A stretch of DNA of 64,000 nt from Verrucomicrobiota bacterium (GTDB lineage: Bacteria > Verrucomicrobiota > Verrucomicrobiia > Opitutales > Opitutaceae). A model generated the notes under the pieces. The model saw only the letters and a list, made by a program, of their open reading frames with translations, did not search any database and had not been told where the DNA came from. The position numbers and the translations under genes are program-made. The DNA is taken from NCBI GenBank assembly GCA_028293545.1, contig JAQGOP010000007.1:124001-188000 (forward strand). Reading direction: 5' to 3'. Every line of letters starts with the position of its first letter. Position 1 is the stretch's first letter. Shown one piece after another: positions 8,309-16,951 of this stretch.

Positions 8309-9125
8309 TGTCTGATAACTTCTCCTAGGTTTTTGGGGTGAAAGGTTGGCTACAAAAATTATGCGTGGCGCGATGACAAGTTTCGGGTGAGTAAAAATCT
8401 GACGAAACAAATTTCAAAACATTTTTGCGGCCGCGAAACAATCGAAACAGGAAATTTGTGAGAGCGGCATGATCGGGGTGCGGCGCGAATTTCAGAATTC
8501 CACGCACGGGATTGCGGGTTGCGAAAATTTTCCAACGAAGAAGTTCCAAATTATTTTTGGCGGAGGAAACGGTCGCGGACCCGCGACCGAAAAAGCGTCG
8601 CCCCGGTCTTCGACCGACTTGTTGGGCTCCGCCGACAAATTTGCCGCTTTGCAGATCGGTCGGTTTTCACTCGTGGAAACGCATAATTTTCGGAAGCCAT
8701 CGAGAATGCGGCGCGACATTTTTTCGGCGGCGGGTCCGCGACCGCGCCTTCCTCGCGACCCGAAAAATCGTGCAGAATTCCGATATTTTAACCGAACTTC
8801 GCCATTCGCAGTCCGCATTTTTAAGGCGTCATAAATTTTTCGGCGAGCCGAACGAGCTGGTTGGACCGGCGCGGCCAGCGCCTCGAAAAAATCGTGCAGA
8901 ATTCCGATAATTTTCCGCCGATCGTTCGGCCTCCTTTTCCAAATCGTGAATTCTACTGAAGCAAACGGCGCCAAACTGCGCGTTGGGACAATCCCTGCCA
9001 GCTCCGCCGATTTTCTTCCGCCGGCCTTTGTTACGGTCAGGTCAATTTTCCCATATTAATTCACCGCCCGCCACCGTCAGGCTTGCGAATCCCGGGCGGA
9101 GAGCACTTCCATCGCCTTTCTTCCC
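8309..9125. other. AT-richer gene-free stretch with internal duplications
   Basis: About 800 bp without a convincing gene. The sequence is visibly less GC-rich than its surroundings and has runs of A and T. Two nearly identical segments containing ATCGTGCAGAATTCCGATA sit at about 8764-8786 and 8887-8910, each preceded by a run of A. Related GGACCCGCGACCG / GGGTCCGCGACCG segments occur at 8577 and 8732. Short frames exist in both directions but have no family resemblance. It probably contains the promoter of ppk2 at its right end. Confidence 0.5.
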
Positions 9126-10055
9126 ATGCCCACGAATCCTTCCTCCGACGAAAACCAACTGATCAAACGCGTGCATCGCGAAATCATCGACGATTACGAC
9201 GAGGAGTTGGAAATGGAGCGGGAGGATTGGGAGAGCTTGAATCCGAACCAGGCGGCGCGCCCGGTCGAACAGGATGCTTCGAATGCCGCGCGCAATGTGT
9301 ATTTCCGCGAGCTCTTCCGGATGCAGGGCGAGCTGGTGAAGATGCACGACTGGATCGTGCACACCGGCCACCGGCTGATCATCCTCTTCGAGGGCCGCGA
9401 CGCCGCGGGCAAGGGCGGCGCGATCAAGCGGATCACGCAGCGCCTCAACCCGCGCGTGGCGCGGGTGGCCGCGTTGCCGGCGCCCTCGAGCCGCGAAAAA
9501 ACCCAGTGGTATTTCCAGCGCTACGTCGAGCATCTCCCGGCCGCCGGTGAAATGGTGCTCTTCGACCGGAGCTGGTACAATCGCGCCGGCGTCGAACGCG
9601 TGATGGGTTTCTGCACCGACAAGGAATACGAGGAGTTCTTCCGCTCGGTGCCCGAGTTCGAAAAGATGCTGGTGCGATCCGGGATCCAGGTGATCAAGTA
9701 CTGGTTCTCGATCCCGGACGAGGAGCAGGAATTCCGTTTCCGCTGCCGCATCAACGATCCGCTGAAGCAATGGAAGCTTAGCCCCATGGACCTCGAGTCG
9801 CGCAAGCGCTGGGAACTCTACACCAAGGCGAAGGAAGTGATGTTCGACCGCACCCACATTCCCGAAGCGCCGTGGTGGGTGGTGCAGGGCGCCGATAAAA
9901 AGCGGGGCCGGCTCAACTGCATCCATCATCTCCTTACCCAGGTGAAATATTCCGAAGTGTCGCACACGCCGATCGAGCTGCCTCCGCGCGTGCATCACCC
10001 GGATTACCGCCGCGAACCCGTCCGCCCGGAAATGATCGTGCCGGAAATTTACTGA
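9126..10055 (+). CDS. ppk2: Polyphosphate kinase 2 (PPK2 family)
   Basis: A 309-residue cytoplasmic enzyme that transfers phosphate between polyphosphate and nucleotides. The family hallmarks are all present: Walker A EGRDAAGKGG (residues 89-98), lid-region TQWYFQRYVEHLP, and Walker B LFDRSWYNRAGVERVMGFC (145 onward), followed by the conserved DPLKQWKLSPMDLESRKRW and VVQGADKKRGRLNCI segments. The length fits a single-domain PPK2. The first 70 residues, acidic and probably helical, are typical of the longer PPK2 forms. Whether it favours ADP, GDP or AMP cannot be read reliably from sequence. It stands alone, between an AT-rich stretch and a nested repeat cluster. Confidence 0.96.
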   Translation: MPTNPSSDENQLIKRVHREIIDDYDEELEMEREDWESLNPNQAARPVEQDASNAARNVYFRELFRMQGELVKMHDWIVHTGHRLIILFEGRDAAGKGGAIKRITQRLNPRVARVAALPAPSSREKTQWYFQRYVEHLPAAGEMVLFDRSWYNRAGVERVMGFCTDKEYEEFFRSVPEFEKMLVRSGIQVIKYWFSIPDEEQEFRFRCRINDPLKQWKLSPMDLESRKRWELYTKAKEVMFDRTHIPEAPWWVVQGADKKRGRLNCIHHLLTQVKYSEVSHTPIELPPRVHHPDYRREPVRPEMIVPEIY

Positions 10056-10182
10056 GAAACGCCGGTCTCCACCTGCTTCGGGGGCTGCGGCAGAGTTTTC
10101 ACCCGGGCCGAGCCAACCTATTCCCGCGGAATCCGCGGATGTGCACAGATCACGGCACCAAACCGGAGCGATCCCTCGTAAC

Positions 10183-10352
10183 GTAGGGCGCGGTCTCCGA
10201 CCCGCCTCTGAGGATCGACGTAGCGCCACGTCTCCGACTGGCTCGTTCGGATCCAACTACAAATCTGCGACGTAGTGATTGAAACGCGCAACGAGCCGGT
10301 CGGAGACACGGCGCTACGTTTTCCCCGAGGCGGGTCGAAGACCGCGCCCTGC
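10183..10352. repeat. Class B REP pair with a class C pair nested inside
   Basis: Class B forward at 10183-10208 (GTAG foot, GGCG, bulged C, GGTC, loop TCC, GACC, CGCC) has its inverted mate at 10327-10352. Between them, class C forward (GTAG at 10220-10223, to about 10245) has its inverted mate at 10290-10317. The result is a four-hairpin nested palindrome. It occupies most of the 383-bp gap between ppk2 and the dehydratase gene. Confidence 0.88.
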
Positions 10353-10438
10353 GGTGATTTGGGACGTGACCTGTTTTCGGACTCCCTCACCTTCAGCCGC
10401 CTACCCCTCGCAACGCTGATTCGCTCACTCGACCCCCG

Positions 10439-11617
10439 ATGAAGATCGTCAAAATCGAAACCCTCCTCTGCAACGCGCGCATGCGAAATTGGGTCTTCGT
10501 CAAGGTCACCACCGACCAACCCGGCCTCATCGGGTGGGGCGAGGCCACGCTGGAATGGCACACGCGTTCGATCGTCGGCGCGGTCGAGGACTTGAGCCAG
10601 CTCCTCGTCGGCGAGGATCCGCGTCGCGTCGAGCACCTCTGGCAGATCATGTACCGCCAGCATTTCTGGCACGGCAACGGCATCGTGCGTGGCACGGCGA
10701 TCGCCGGCATCGACCTCGCGCTCTGGGACATCCTCGGGAAAACCCTCGGCGTGCCCTGCCACGAACTCTGGGGCGGCCGGGTCCGCGATTACGTGCGGCT
10801 TTACTGTCACTTGGGCGGCGGGCGCATGGAGGATTTCTACGAGACTCCCGTCAACGAGGCGAAACGCTTCGCCGATCTCGCACGCCAGGCCGTGGCCGAC
10901 GGCTTCACCGCGTTCAAGTCGATGCCCGTGCCTGAGCAGATGATGATCGAGGGACCTAAGCCCGTGAAATTTGCCGAGGCCTGCGTTGCCGCCATGCGCG
11001 AAGCGGTCGGCGAGAGCATCGACATCATGGTCGATTGCCACGCGCGGCCCTCGCCGCGCATGGGCCTCATTTTCGCGAAGGCCCTCGAGCCCTACGACCT
11101 CTACTTTTTCGAGGAGCCCTGCTGGCCGGAGCACATGGAGGGAATTGCCGAAGTGCAGCGCGCGGTGAAAACCCCGATCGCGACCGGCGAACGCCTCTGT
11201 TCGTCCTTCGCGTTCAAGCAACTCTTCGAACTCCGCGCCGCGAGCATCATCCAGCCCGACATCACGCACTGCGGCGGGCTCACCGAGGCGCGCCGAATCG
11301 CGGCGATGGCGTCGGCTTATGGCGTCGCACTCGCACCGCACAATCCCCAGGGGCCCGTCAGCACCGCCGCCTCGATCGAGTTTGGCTTCGCGACTCCGAA
11401 CTACCTGATCTGCGAAGCGGTGCACCAGGATGTGCCGTGGCGCGACGAGATCGTGAACTGGGGTTTCACCGTGGAGAAAAAAGGACGGCGCGCATTCCCG
11501 AGCCGGCGCCCGGGCCTCGGCGTGGAGATCAACGAAGCCGCCATCGCCCGCCATCCCTTCGAACAGGAACTGCCGCGCCGGTCGTTCGCGCCCGACGGGG
11601 CGGTCATCGATTGGTGA
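10439..11617 (+). CDS. Mandelate racemase/enolase-superfamily sugar-acid dehydratase, galactonate dehydratase-like
   Basis: 392 residues, close to the usual length of D-galactonate dehydratase. The N-terminal capping domain (1-125) begins MKIVKIETL. The TIM-barrel domain shows metal ligands Asp199, Glu225 and Glu251 (VDCHAR, FFEEP, GERL), a histidine two residues after the first ligand (His201), and the general-acid/base His301 in LAPHNPQGP. This D-x-H pattern and the PHNPQGP loop are those of galactonate dehydratases, which convert an aldonic acid to its 2-keto-3-deoxy form. Related mannonate or arabinonate dehydratases cannot be ruled out. An SDR starts 12 bp downstream, suggesting a two-gene operon for sugar-acid breakdown. 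Confidence 0.88.
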   Translation: MKIVKIETLLCNARMRNWVFVKVTTDQPGLIGWGEATLEWHTRSIVGAVEDLSQLLVGEDPRRVEHLWQIMYRQHFWHGNGIVRGTAIAGIDLALWDILGKTLGVPCHELWGGRVRDYVRLYCHLGGGRMEDFYETPVNEAKRFADLARQAVADGFTAFKSMPVPEQMMIEGPKPVKFAEACVAAMREAVGESIDIMVDCHARPSPRMGLIFAKALEPYDLYFFEEPCWPEHMEGIAEVQRAVKTPIATGERLCSSFAFKQLFELRAASIIQPDITHCGGLTEARRIAAMASAYGVALAPHNPQGPVSTAASIEFGFATPNYLICEAVHQDVPWRDEIVNWGFTVEKKGRRAFPSRRPGLGVEINEAAIARHPFEQELPRRSFAPDGAVIDW

Positions 11618-11628
11618 GTTCGCGCGCC

Positions 11629-12408
11629 ATGCCGAAAAATCTCCCGGCCTCGCCGTCGACGAAATTGCTGCTGCCCGACCTTCACGGCCGGGTAGCGATC
11701 GTCACCGGCGCCTCGGCGGGGATCGGCCTGGCGACCGTCGAGGCCTTGCTCGCGAATGGAGCCACCTGTTTCGGCCTTGCCCGCGAAGGCGCGCCGATTA
11801 CTTCCGCCGCCTTTCATCCGATCGCCTACGACCTGTCCGATCCCGCGGAAATCGCCGCGGCTTTCACAAAAATCCGCGCGCGCACCCCGCACGTCGATTA
11901 CATCGTCAACGTCGCCGGCATCGATCCGAAGCACAGCCTCGCGGAGGGCGATGCGGCGCGCTGGGACGAAATCGTCGATCTCAATCTGCGTGCGTACTAC
12001 CTCGTGATCCGCGAAGGCGTGCCGTTGCTGCGCGCCGGCGTGGGCCGCGCGATCGTGAACGTGTCGTCGATCAACTACCGGCTCGGATTGCCCGGCCGCT
12101 CGATTTATTCCGCGACGAAGGCGGGCATCCTCGGTTTGACGACCGGGCTGGCGCGCGAGCTCGGGGCGGACAACATCCGCATCAACACGGTGACGCCGGG
12201 CTGGATTTTCACCGCGCGCCAGGTCGAGCAATACTTCAGCGGCACGACCGCGGGGACGCACCTCGCGCACCTGGCAAAAGTCCAGGCGTTGCCGCTGCGC
12301 ATCCAACCGGGCGACGTGGCGAACCACATTCTGTTTTACCTGAGCTCCGTGAGCCGCGCTTCCACCGGCCACAACTGCGTGGTCGATGGCGGCTGGTTGC
12401 TGGAGTAG
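11629..12408 (+). CDS. Short-chain dehydrogenase/reductase
   Basis: A 259-residue classical SDR. It has the nucleotide-binding TGASAGIG at 26-33, the NVAG motif near residue 94, catalytic Ser147 (NVSSINY) and the Tyr160/Lys164 pair in YSATK, and ends with the usual NCVVDGGWLLE. The start at 11629 lies 12 bp after the dehydratase stop, so the two are almost certainly co-transcribed. It probably oxidises or reduces a sugar acid or deoxy sugar feeding into or out of the dehydratase step. Cofactor choice is not clear: the residue after the second strand is not a plain acidic NAD marker. Confidence 0.92.
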   Translation: MPKNLPASPSTKLLLPDLHGRVAIVTGASAGIGLATVEALLANGATCFGLAREGAPITSAAFHPIAYDLSDPAEIAAAFTKIRARTPHVDYIVNVAGIDPKHSLAEGDAARWDEIVDLNLRAYYLVIREGVPLLRAGVGRAIVNVSSINYRLGLPGRSIYSATKAGILGLTTGLARELGADNIRINTVTPGWIFTARQVEQYFSGTTAGTHLAHLAKVQALPLRIQPGDVANHILFYLSSVSRASTGHNCVVDGGWLLE

Positions 12409-12437
12409 GGAAGAGCGAAGGGCCGGCGCGGCGGAGC

Positions 12438-12755
12438 CTAGTCCTTCCGCTCTCTCTCGAGCTTGGCCAAGTCGTTTTCCATTTTCTCCCGCGACGCCCG
12501 CCGCTCGGCCTGCTGGCGGTCGTACGCGTAGTTGTCGGTCGAGTAGGACTGGCTGCGGTCCCAATCGCTGATCGCTTGGCGGATCGCGGCCTCGTGCGGG
12601 CGGCCTTTCTTTTCGAGCGCGCGGGTTTCATCCGCGATGAACGTGGCGCGTGAAACGCCGTTGTAGGCTTGGGGCGGCGGGATGGTCCGGTTGGGTGAGG
12701 AGCAGCCGGCGAAAAAAACCAGGGCCAGCGCGAAGGGGAACGGCGCAGTTTTCAT
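12438..12755 (-). CDS. Small lipoprotein of unknown function
   Basis: 105 residues from the ATG at 12755; the frame is open upstream but this start begins a clean signal peptide. MKTAPFPFALALVFFAGCSS has a basic N-terminus, a hydrophobic core and a lipobox (FAGC) with Cys18 as the lipidation site. The mature part is Pro-rich at first, then helical and highly charged (REKMENDLAKLERERKD), with an odd Tyr/Asp-rich stretch (SYSTDNYAYDRQQAERR). It should sit in a membrane facing the periplasm. No known domain. It ends 29 bp from the convergent SDR and follows the ChrA gene, in the same orientation. Confidence 0.72.
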   Translation of the reverse strand: MKTAPFPFALALVFFAGCSSPNRTIPPPQAYNGVSRATFIADETRALEKKGRPHEAAIRQAISDWDRSQSYSTDNYAYDRQQAERRASREKMENDLAKLERERKD

Positions 12756-12832
12756 CGAAGGAAACCCTTGGGACTCCACTTCCTTTGTCAATTTGACCGA
12801 CGTCGCGCCGCGCCTGCGGCCCGCGCGCCCGC

Positions 12833-14032
12833 TCACAGCACCCATTGTCCCGCCACCGCGGCCAACATGACCACGAGCCACGGCGGCACGCGGCGGAATT
12901 GCAGCAGCGAAAGCGCCGCGACCACCGCAAGGATATCCCGGCCGCTCGCGACGCTTTCCTGCCATAGCGGATGGTACAGCGCCGCGAGCAGTACGCCGAC
13001 GACCGCCGCATTCGCGCCGCGAAGTCCAGCCTGGGCCCAGGCTTTCCCGCGCAGTGAATGCCAAAATGGCAGCGCCCCGCCGATCAGCAGCCACGCCGGG
13101 AGAAAAATCGCGAGCACTGCCGCCACGCCGCCGACCCAAGGATGATCTCCCCCGCAGATCACGGTCCCGAGATACGCCGCAAATGTGAACAGCGGCCCGG
13201 GCAGGGCCTGCGCGGCGCCGTAACCCGCGAGGAACGCGTCGTCGCTGATCCAGCCCGGCGGGACCAGTTCAGCGCGGAGTAACGGCAGCACCACGTGGCC
13301 GCCGCCGAAGACGAGGGCGCCCGCGCGATAAAAACTGTCGAGCACCCTCAGGTTCTTTTGGCCGCTCATCGTCGCCGCAATCGGCAGCGCGATCAGCAGC
13401 ACGGCAAAGGTCAGCAGGGCGGCCGCCGCCCAAAAATGCGATCGCGGACGGGTTTCGGTTTTTGGTTCGGCGCGCGGCGAAATTTTACGGCGGTAGAACA
13501 TCCAGCCCACGGCCGCCCCCACGCCGATCGCGGCCACCTGCGACCCAGCGCTGGGAAACAGCAGGGTCGATGCCGTCGCCGCGACGCCCAACCCGAGGCG
13601 CAACGCGTCGGGACAGAGCTTTCGCCCCATCGTCCAGACCGCCTGGGCCACGACCGCGACGGCGGCGACCTTGAGCCCGTGCAACCAACCGTTCGCCGAA
13701 CTCGAGGCGAAATGCGCGAGGCCATACGCGAAGAGGATCATCAGCACTGCCGACGGCAGCGTGAAACAAAACGAAGCGAACAGCGCGCCGGGGAGGCCGC
13801 CGCGTTTCATCCCGAGCGCGAAAACCACCTGGCTGCTCGCGGGGCCCGGAAGGAATTGGCACAGGGCCACCAGGTCCGCGTACTCCTCCTCATCCACCCA
13901 GTGTCGGCGCCGCACGATTTCCTCGTGGAAATACCCGAGATGCGCCACGGGTCCGCCGAAGGAAGTCAGCCCGAGTTTCAGGAACACCCGCGCAATCTCG
14001 GCGGGTGCTGCATTGGATTTTCGCGAAGGCAC
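12833..14032 (-). CDS. chrA: Chromate transporter, two-domain CHR family
   Basis: About 399 residues from a GTG at 14032, the usual size of the fused two-domain form. Each half carries the family signature: LGLTSFGGPVAHLGYF with QFLPGPASSQ in the first half, and GALVFGGGHVVLPLL with AALPGPLFTFAAYLG-like sequence in the second. About ten hydrophobic segments place it in the inner membrane. The family exports chromate, and members without that role are also known, so the substrate is inferred. The start is uncertain because no strong ribosome-binding site was seen and the frame is open further upstream. Confidence 0.9.
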   Translation of the reverse strand: MPSRKSNAAPAEIARVFLKLGLTSFGGPVAHLGYFHEEIVRRRHWVDEEEYADLVALCQFLPGPASSQVVFALGMKRGGLPGALFASFCFTLPSAVLMILFAYGLAHFASSSANGWLHGLKVAAVAVVAQAVWTMGRKLCPDALRLGLGVAATASTLLFPSAGSQVAAIGVGAAVGWMFYRRKISPRAEPKTETRPRSHFWAAAALLTFAVLLIALPIAATMSGQKNLRVLDSFYRAGALVFGGGHVVLPLLRAELVPPGWISDDAFLAGYGAAQALPGPLFTFAAYLGTVICGGDHPWVGGVAAVLAIFLPAWLLIGGALPFWHSLRGKAWAQAGLRGANAAVVGVLLAALYHPLWQESVASGRDILAVVAALSLLQFRRVPPWLVVMLAAVAGQWVL

Positions 14033-14208
14033 GCTGCGATGGTCCGACAAACCCGTCCCGTGGCAACCCAACGAAGGTGCGGCCGGTTCCAGCCGGCTCG
14101 GGCGATGCTGCCGATTGATCGGGGCGGGCGGCGACAACGGAGCCGAGCGGACGGGCCCGGGACCGGTTCCACCTCGCGCCGCGAGCCTCTTCGGTTCTCC
14201 ATCCGCGA

Positions 14209-14496
14209 ATGAGCACTTACCATCCAGACGAACTTCGAAGGCTCGCAACGCAGGCGCACGCGCAGGCCAAGCCTGCTTTTGTCGGGGGAATCGCGGCGGG
14301 CATCGTCACCGGCACGCTCTTCGCCTATGCGGGCATGATCATTTTCGCCTCGCCCTATTCACTCATCATTCCTGGCGCCGTGGTGGGCGGCATCATGGGC
14401 GTGCTGGTCGGTCGCCGCAAAGCGCAGGCGCTCCGCCTCCAGGCCCAGATGGCCCTCTGCCAAATCCAGATCGAGAAAAACACCCGGCGCCCTTAA
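14209..14496 (+). CDS. Small membrane protein, unknown
   Basis: 95 residues with two hydrophobic segments: FVGGIAAGIVTGTLFAYAGM and IIPGAVVGGIMGVLVG. A polar amphipathic N-terminus precedes them, and a C-terminal helix rich in Gln and Arg follows (RRKAQALRLQAQMALCQIQI). The glycine spacing in both segments suggests they pack together, as in small glycine-zipper membrane proteins. It diverges from the ChrA gene with a 176-bp gap, enough for promoters. No family was recognised. Confidence 0.6.
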   Translation: MSTYHPDELRRLATQAHAQAKPAFVGGIAAGIVTGTLFAYAGMIIFASPYSLIIPGAVVGGIMGVLVGRRKAQALRLQAQMALCQIQIEKNTRRP

Positions 14497-14675
14497 CGGT
14501 TTCACCAAACCCGATTCTTACCGGAGAAAACCGGGTCAAAGTCCAGCATCCGGCCCTCGCTCTCCCCGCTCGGCTCCTGTGAAAATGAATCCGGTTTCAA
14601 CCCGCGTTGTTTCTGCGTTCCGGAAATCGTAGCCTCCATTCGCGCGGGGGAAATTTTGTGCTAGGTTCGCGCACC

Positions 14676-15566
14676 ATGAAAACCAATCTGCCGGATGACA
14701 AGGTGGCGGTCGCAGCGAGTGGTGAATTCAAACTGGGCGGCGACCTGGCGGTGCACCGTTTGGGATTTGGCGCGATGCGCATCACCGGGCCCGGAGTCTG
14801 GGGCGAACCCAAGGATCCCGCCGAAGCACGACGGGTGCTGAAGCGCGCGGTCGAGCTCGGTGTCAACCTGATCGACACCGCCGACTCCTATGGTCCCGAA
14901 GTCAGCGAACGCTTGATTGCGGAAGCGCTCCATCCTTACCCGGCGGGCCTGGTTATCGCGACGAAGGGCGGGCTCACGCGTTCCGGGCCCGAGCAATGGG
15001 CTCCCGTCGGCCGGCCGGAATATCTTCGGCAGTGCGTGGAGCTGAGCCTGCGCCGGCTGAAGCTCGAACGCATCGATCTCTACCAGCTGCACCGGATCGA
15101 TCCGAAGGTTCCGGTCGCCGAATCACTCGGCGCGTTGAAGGAACTTCAGCAGGCGGGAAAAATCCGGCACATCGGACTCTCGGAAGTTTCGGTGAAGGAA
15201 ATCGAGCAGGCGCGGAAGACGGTCGAAATCGTGAGCGTGCAGAACCTTTATAATCTCGGCAACCAGCAGAGCGCCGCGGCGCTCGATTACTGCACGAAGC
15301 ACAACCTCGGGTTCATCCCGTGGTTCCCGCTGGCGGCGGGCGACATCTCGCGCGCGGGTGGGGCGCTGGACCAGGTGGCCAAGCGGCACGGCGCCACCGT
15401 TTCCCAGTTGGCGATCGCCTGGCTGCTTCATCGTTCCCCGGTGGTCCTCCCGATCCCGGGCACCTCAAGCGTGAAACACCTGGAGGAAAACCTCGGCGGC
15501 GCGTCCCTCAAGCTCAGCGACGCCGAGTGGGCTGAAGTCACGAAGCTCGCCGCCCAATCCTCCTGA
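14676..15566 (+). CDS. Aldo/keto reductase
   Basis: 296 residues from the ATG at 14676. The barrel fold carries the full catalytic tetrad: Asp67 and Tyr72 in LIDTADSYG, Lys97 in IATKGG and His139 in [13 protein letters not shown]-binding residues are in the C-terminal [14 protein letters not shown] segment. The closest general pattern is that of oxidoreductases acting on small aldehydes and ketones, often listed as general aldo/keto reductases. It is a single gene with its own gap on each side; the aldolase gene that follows is 290 bp away across a repeat cluster. Natural substrate unknown. Confidence 0.93.
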   Translation: MKTNLPDDKVAVAASGEFKLGGDLAVHRLGFGAMRITGPGVWGEPKDPAEARRVLKRAVELGVNLIDTADSYGPEVSERLIAEALHPYPAGLVIATKGGLTRSGPEQWAPVGRPEYLRQCVELSLRRLKLERIDLYQLHRIDPKVPVAESLGALKELQQAGKIRHIGLSEVSVKEIEQARKTVEIVSVQNLYNLGNQQSAAALDYCTKHNLGFIPWFPLAAGDISRAGGALDQVAKRHGATVSQLAIAWLLHRSPVVLPIPGTSSVKHLEENLGGASLKLSDAEWAEVTKLAAQSS

Positions 15567-15570
15567 ATTT

Positions 15571-15751
15571 TTTCTCGCGGAATCCGCGGATACCCGCGGA
15601 TTTCGATCTCGGGAGCCGGGGCGGTTAACCTATCTCCTGTGAAAAAATGAATCGGCTTTTCCGAATCCGTGTTCATCTGCGGATTCCGCGGGAAAAAACC
15701 CCGACGCCGATTTTTCCAGAGAGCCAGTCGAAGACACGGACGTGGCGCTAC
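15571..15751. repeat. Inverted repeat and solitary class C REP
   Basis: CGCGGAATCCGCGGAT near 15577 is mirrored by ATCTGCGGATTCCGCGGG at about 15675-15692; the same GCGGAATCCGCGGAT also occurs near 10126. A solitary inverted class C element follows at 15721-15751, ending CTAC. Its stem arms GCCA/TGGC and GTC/GAC match the forward copy at 10220. Confidence 0.65.
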
Positions 15752-15837
15752 CCCGAAGCGGTTCGCCCGCTCGATGACGTGTCCGATTAATTCTCATCCG
15801 CTTTGGGATTAACTTTTCTCGCCGCCCGTTCGCGATC

Positions 15838-15857
15838 ATGGTTCGAATCCGAACCAT
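15838..15857 (+). promoter_or_regulatory. Perfect hairpin spanning the aldolase start codons
   Basis: ATGGTTCG and CGAACCAT form a perfect 8-bp stem around AATC. The left arm begins with one in-frame ATG (15838) and the right arm contains the next in-frame ATG (15856). If it folds in the mRNA it would mask one or both starts. It might also be an operator-like palindrome. Confidence 0.45.
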
Positions 15858-16650
15858 GAAATCCGCCGCGCTCCTGAAACAAAAGATCCAAGGCACCCAG
15901 CCCGTGCTCGGGGTCATCTCCACTTTCCATTTCTGGCCGGGCTTGGTGGAGCTCGTGATGAAGGCCGGCGTCGACTACCTCATCATCGACCTCGAGCACC
16001 TGACCCACAACGCCGAGGCCGTCGCCGAAGCCTGCGCCATCGGGCGCCGAGAAAATTTCCCGATCCTGATCCGCCCGGCCTCCGCCGAGTTCACCACGGT
16101 GCGACTCGCAATGGACCTTGGGCCGTGTGGCCTGCTCGTCCCCTACGTCCAAGGCCCGGAAACGATGAACGAAATCCGCGACGCCGTGTACATGAAGCCG
16201 CGCGGACGCCGGCGTCCCGGCGGGTTCGGTAATTTTTGGGTAAGCGACTACAACTACGCGACGTGGAAAAAGGAGTTCGAGGACGACCTCATCATCCTCC
16301 CGCAGATCGAGAGCAAGATCGGCCTCGCGAACGTCGACGCCATCGCGCGCGATCCCCTTACGACCGCCATCGCGATCGGTCCTTATGACCTTTCTGCCGA
16401 TCTCGGCGTGTGCTGGCAGGCCGACGCCCCGCCGCTCGTCAATGCGATCGCAAAGATCCGCGAAGCCGGGCGCAGCGCCGGGAAGAACATGTGGATGATC
16501 GGTGACGGTCCTTCGCTCGTGAAGCAGGGCTTCAACTTCATCTGCATGACGGAGCCGATCATGTTCCTCGCCGCATCGCTCGACCAGCTCACCCGCCGCA
16601 CGCGCGACGGCACCGCCACCCCGTCCGCCTCCGACAAGCCCCTTCCGTAA
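15856..16650 (+). CDS. HpcH/HpaI family aldolase
   Basis: 264 residues from the ATG at 15856; an in-frame ATG at 15838 would add six residues. It is a class II, metal-dependent aldolase barrel of the 2-keto-3-deoxy sugar-acid group. The base histidine is in LIIDLEH, the metal-binding Glu in ILPQIESKIGL, and the Asp in IAIGPYDLSADLG. A basic insertion (KPRGRRRPGGFGNFWVSDYN) matches the segment found in members acting on 2-keto-3-deoxy-rhamnonate or -glucarate. The likely reaction is retro-aldol cleavage to pyruvate plus an aldehyde. It would suit the dehydratase at 10439-11617. The stop TAA touches a class A repeat. Confidence 0.9.
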   Translation: MKSAALLKQKIQGTQPVLGVISTFHFWPGLVELVMKAGVDYLIIDLEHLTHNAEAVAEACAIGRRENFPILIRPASAEFTTVRLAMDLGPCGLLVPYVQGPETMNEIRDAVYMKPRGRRRPGGFGNFWVSDYNYATWKKEFEDDLIILPQIESKIGLANVDAIARDPLTTAIAIGPYDLSADLGVCWQADAPPLVNAIAKIREAGRSAGKNMWMIGDGPSLVKQGFNFICMTEPIMFLAASLDQLTRRTRDGTATPSASDKPLP

Positions 16651-16651
16651 A

Positions 16652-16941
16652 GTAGCGCAGGCGGCCCGCCTGCTTTTCGAAGTAGCGAGTAGCGCGCATG
16701 CCCCCAAGCAAACGATCCGACCGGAATCGATTTGAACAGAAGGCAACGAAGGTAACGAAGAGGTTCAGGTCCGCGTTACGTATCGTGCCATTGACGGCCG
16801 AGAGATCGGGAATTCCCGGAACCTATCTCGCGAAGGGCCACGAGCGATTCCGCTGACCTGAACCGCTTCGTTACCTTCGTTGCCTTCTGTTCAAAGGATT
16901 GGATGGTTCAATCCCCGGAGCAGGCGGGCCGCCTGCGCTAC
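16652..16941. repeat. Class A REP pair enclosing a 41-base inverted repeat (class E)
   Basis: The class A forward hairpin starts at GTAG 16652-16655 and its inverted mate ends at CTAC 16938-16941. Inside, a 41-base arm (16731-16771, containing GAACAGAAGGCAACGAAGG) is mirrored at 16855-16895 with a single mismatch. The structure fills the 301-bp gap between convergent genes, leaving room for nothing else. Confidence 0.88.
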
Positions 16942-16951
16942 TTTCGAAACA

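Noticed and set aside
10183..10352. CRISPR-like repeated units
   Set aside because: Repeats are inverted and nested, not direct, and there are no regular spacers or cas genes.
12438..13139. Longer start for the lipoprotein at 13139
   Set aside because: The upstream part overlaps the ChrA gene in another frame; the start at 12755 begins a proper lipoprotein signal.
15838..15860. A tRNA-like GGTTCGAATCC sequence
   Set aside because: No acceptor, D or anticodon arms surround it; it is the hairpin at the aldolase start.
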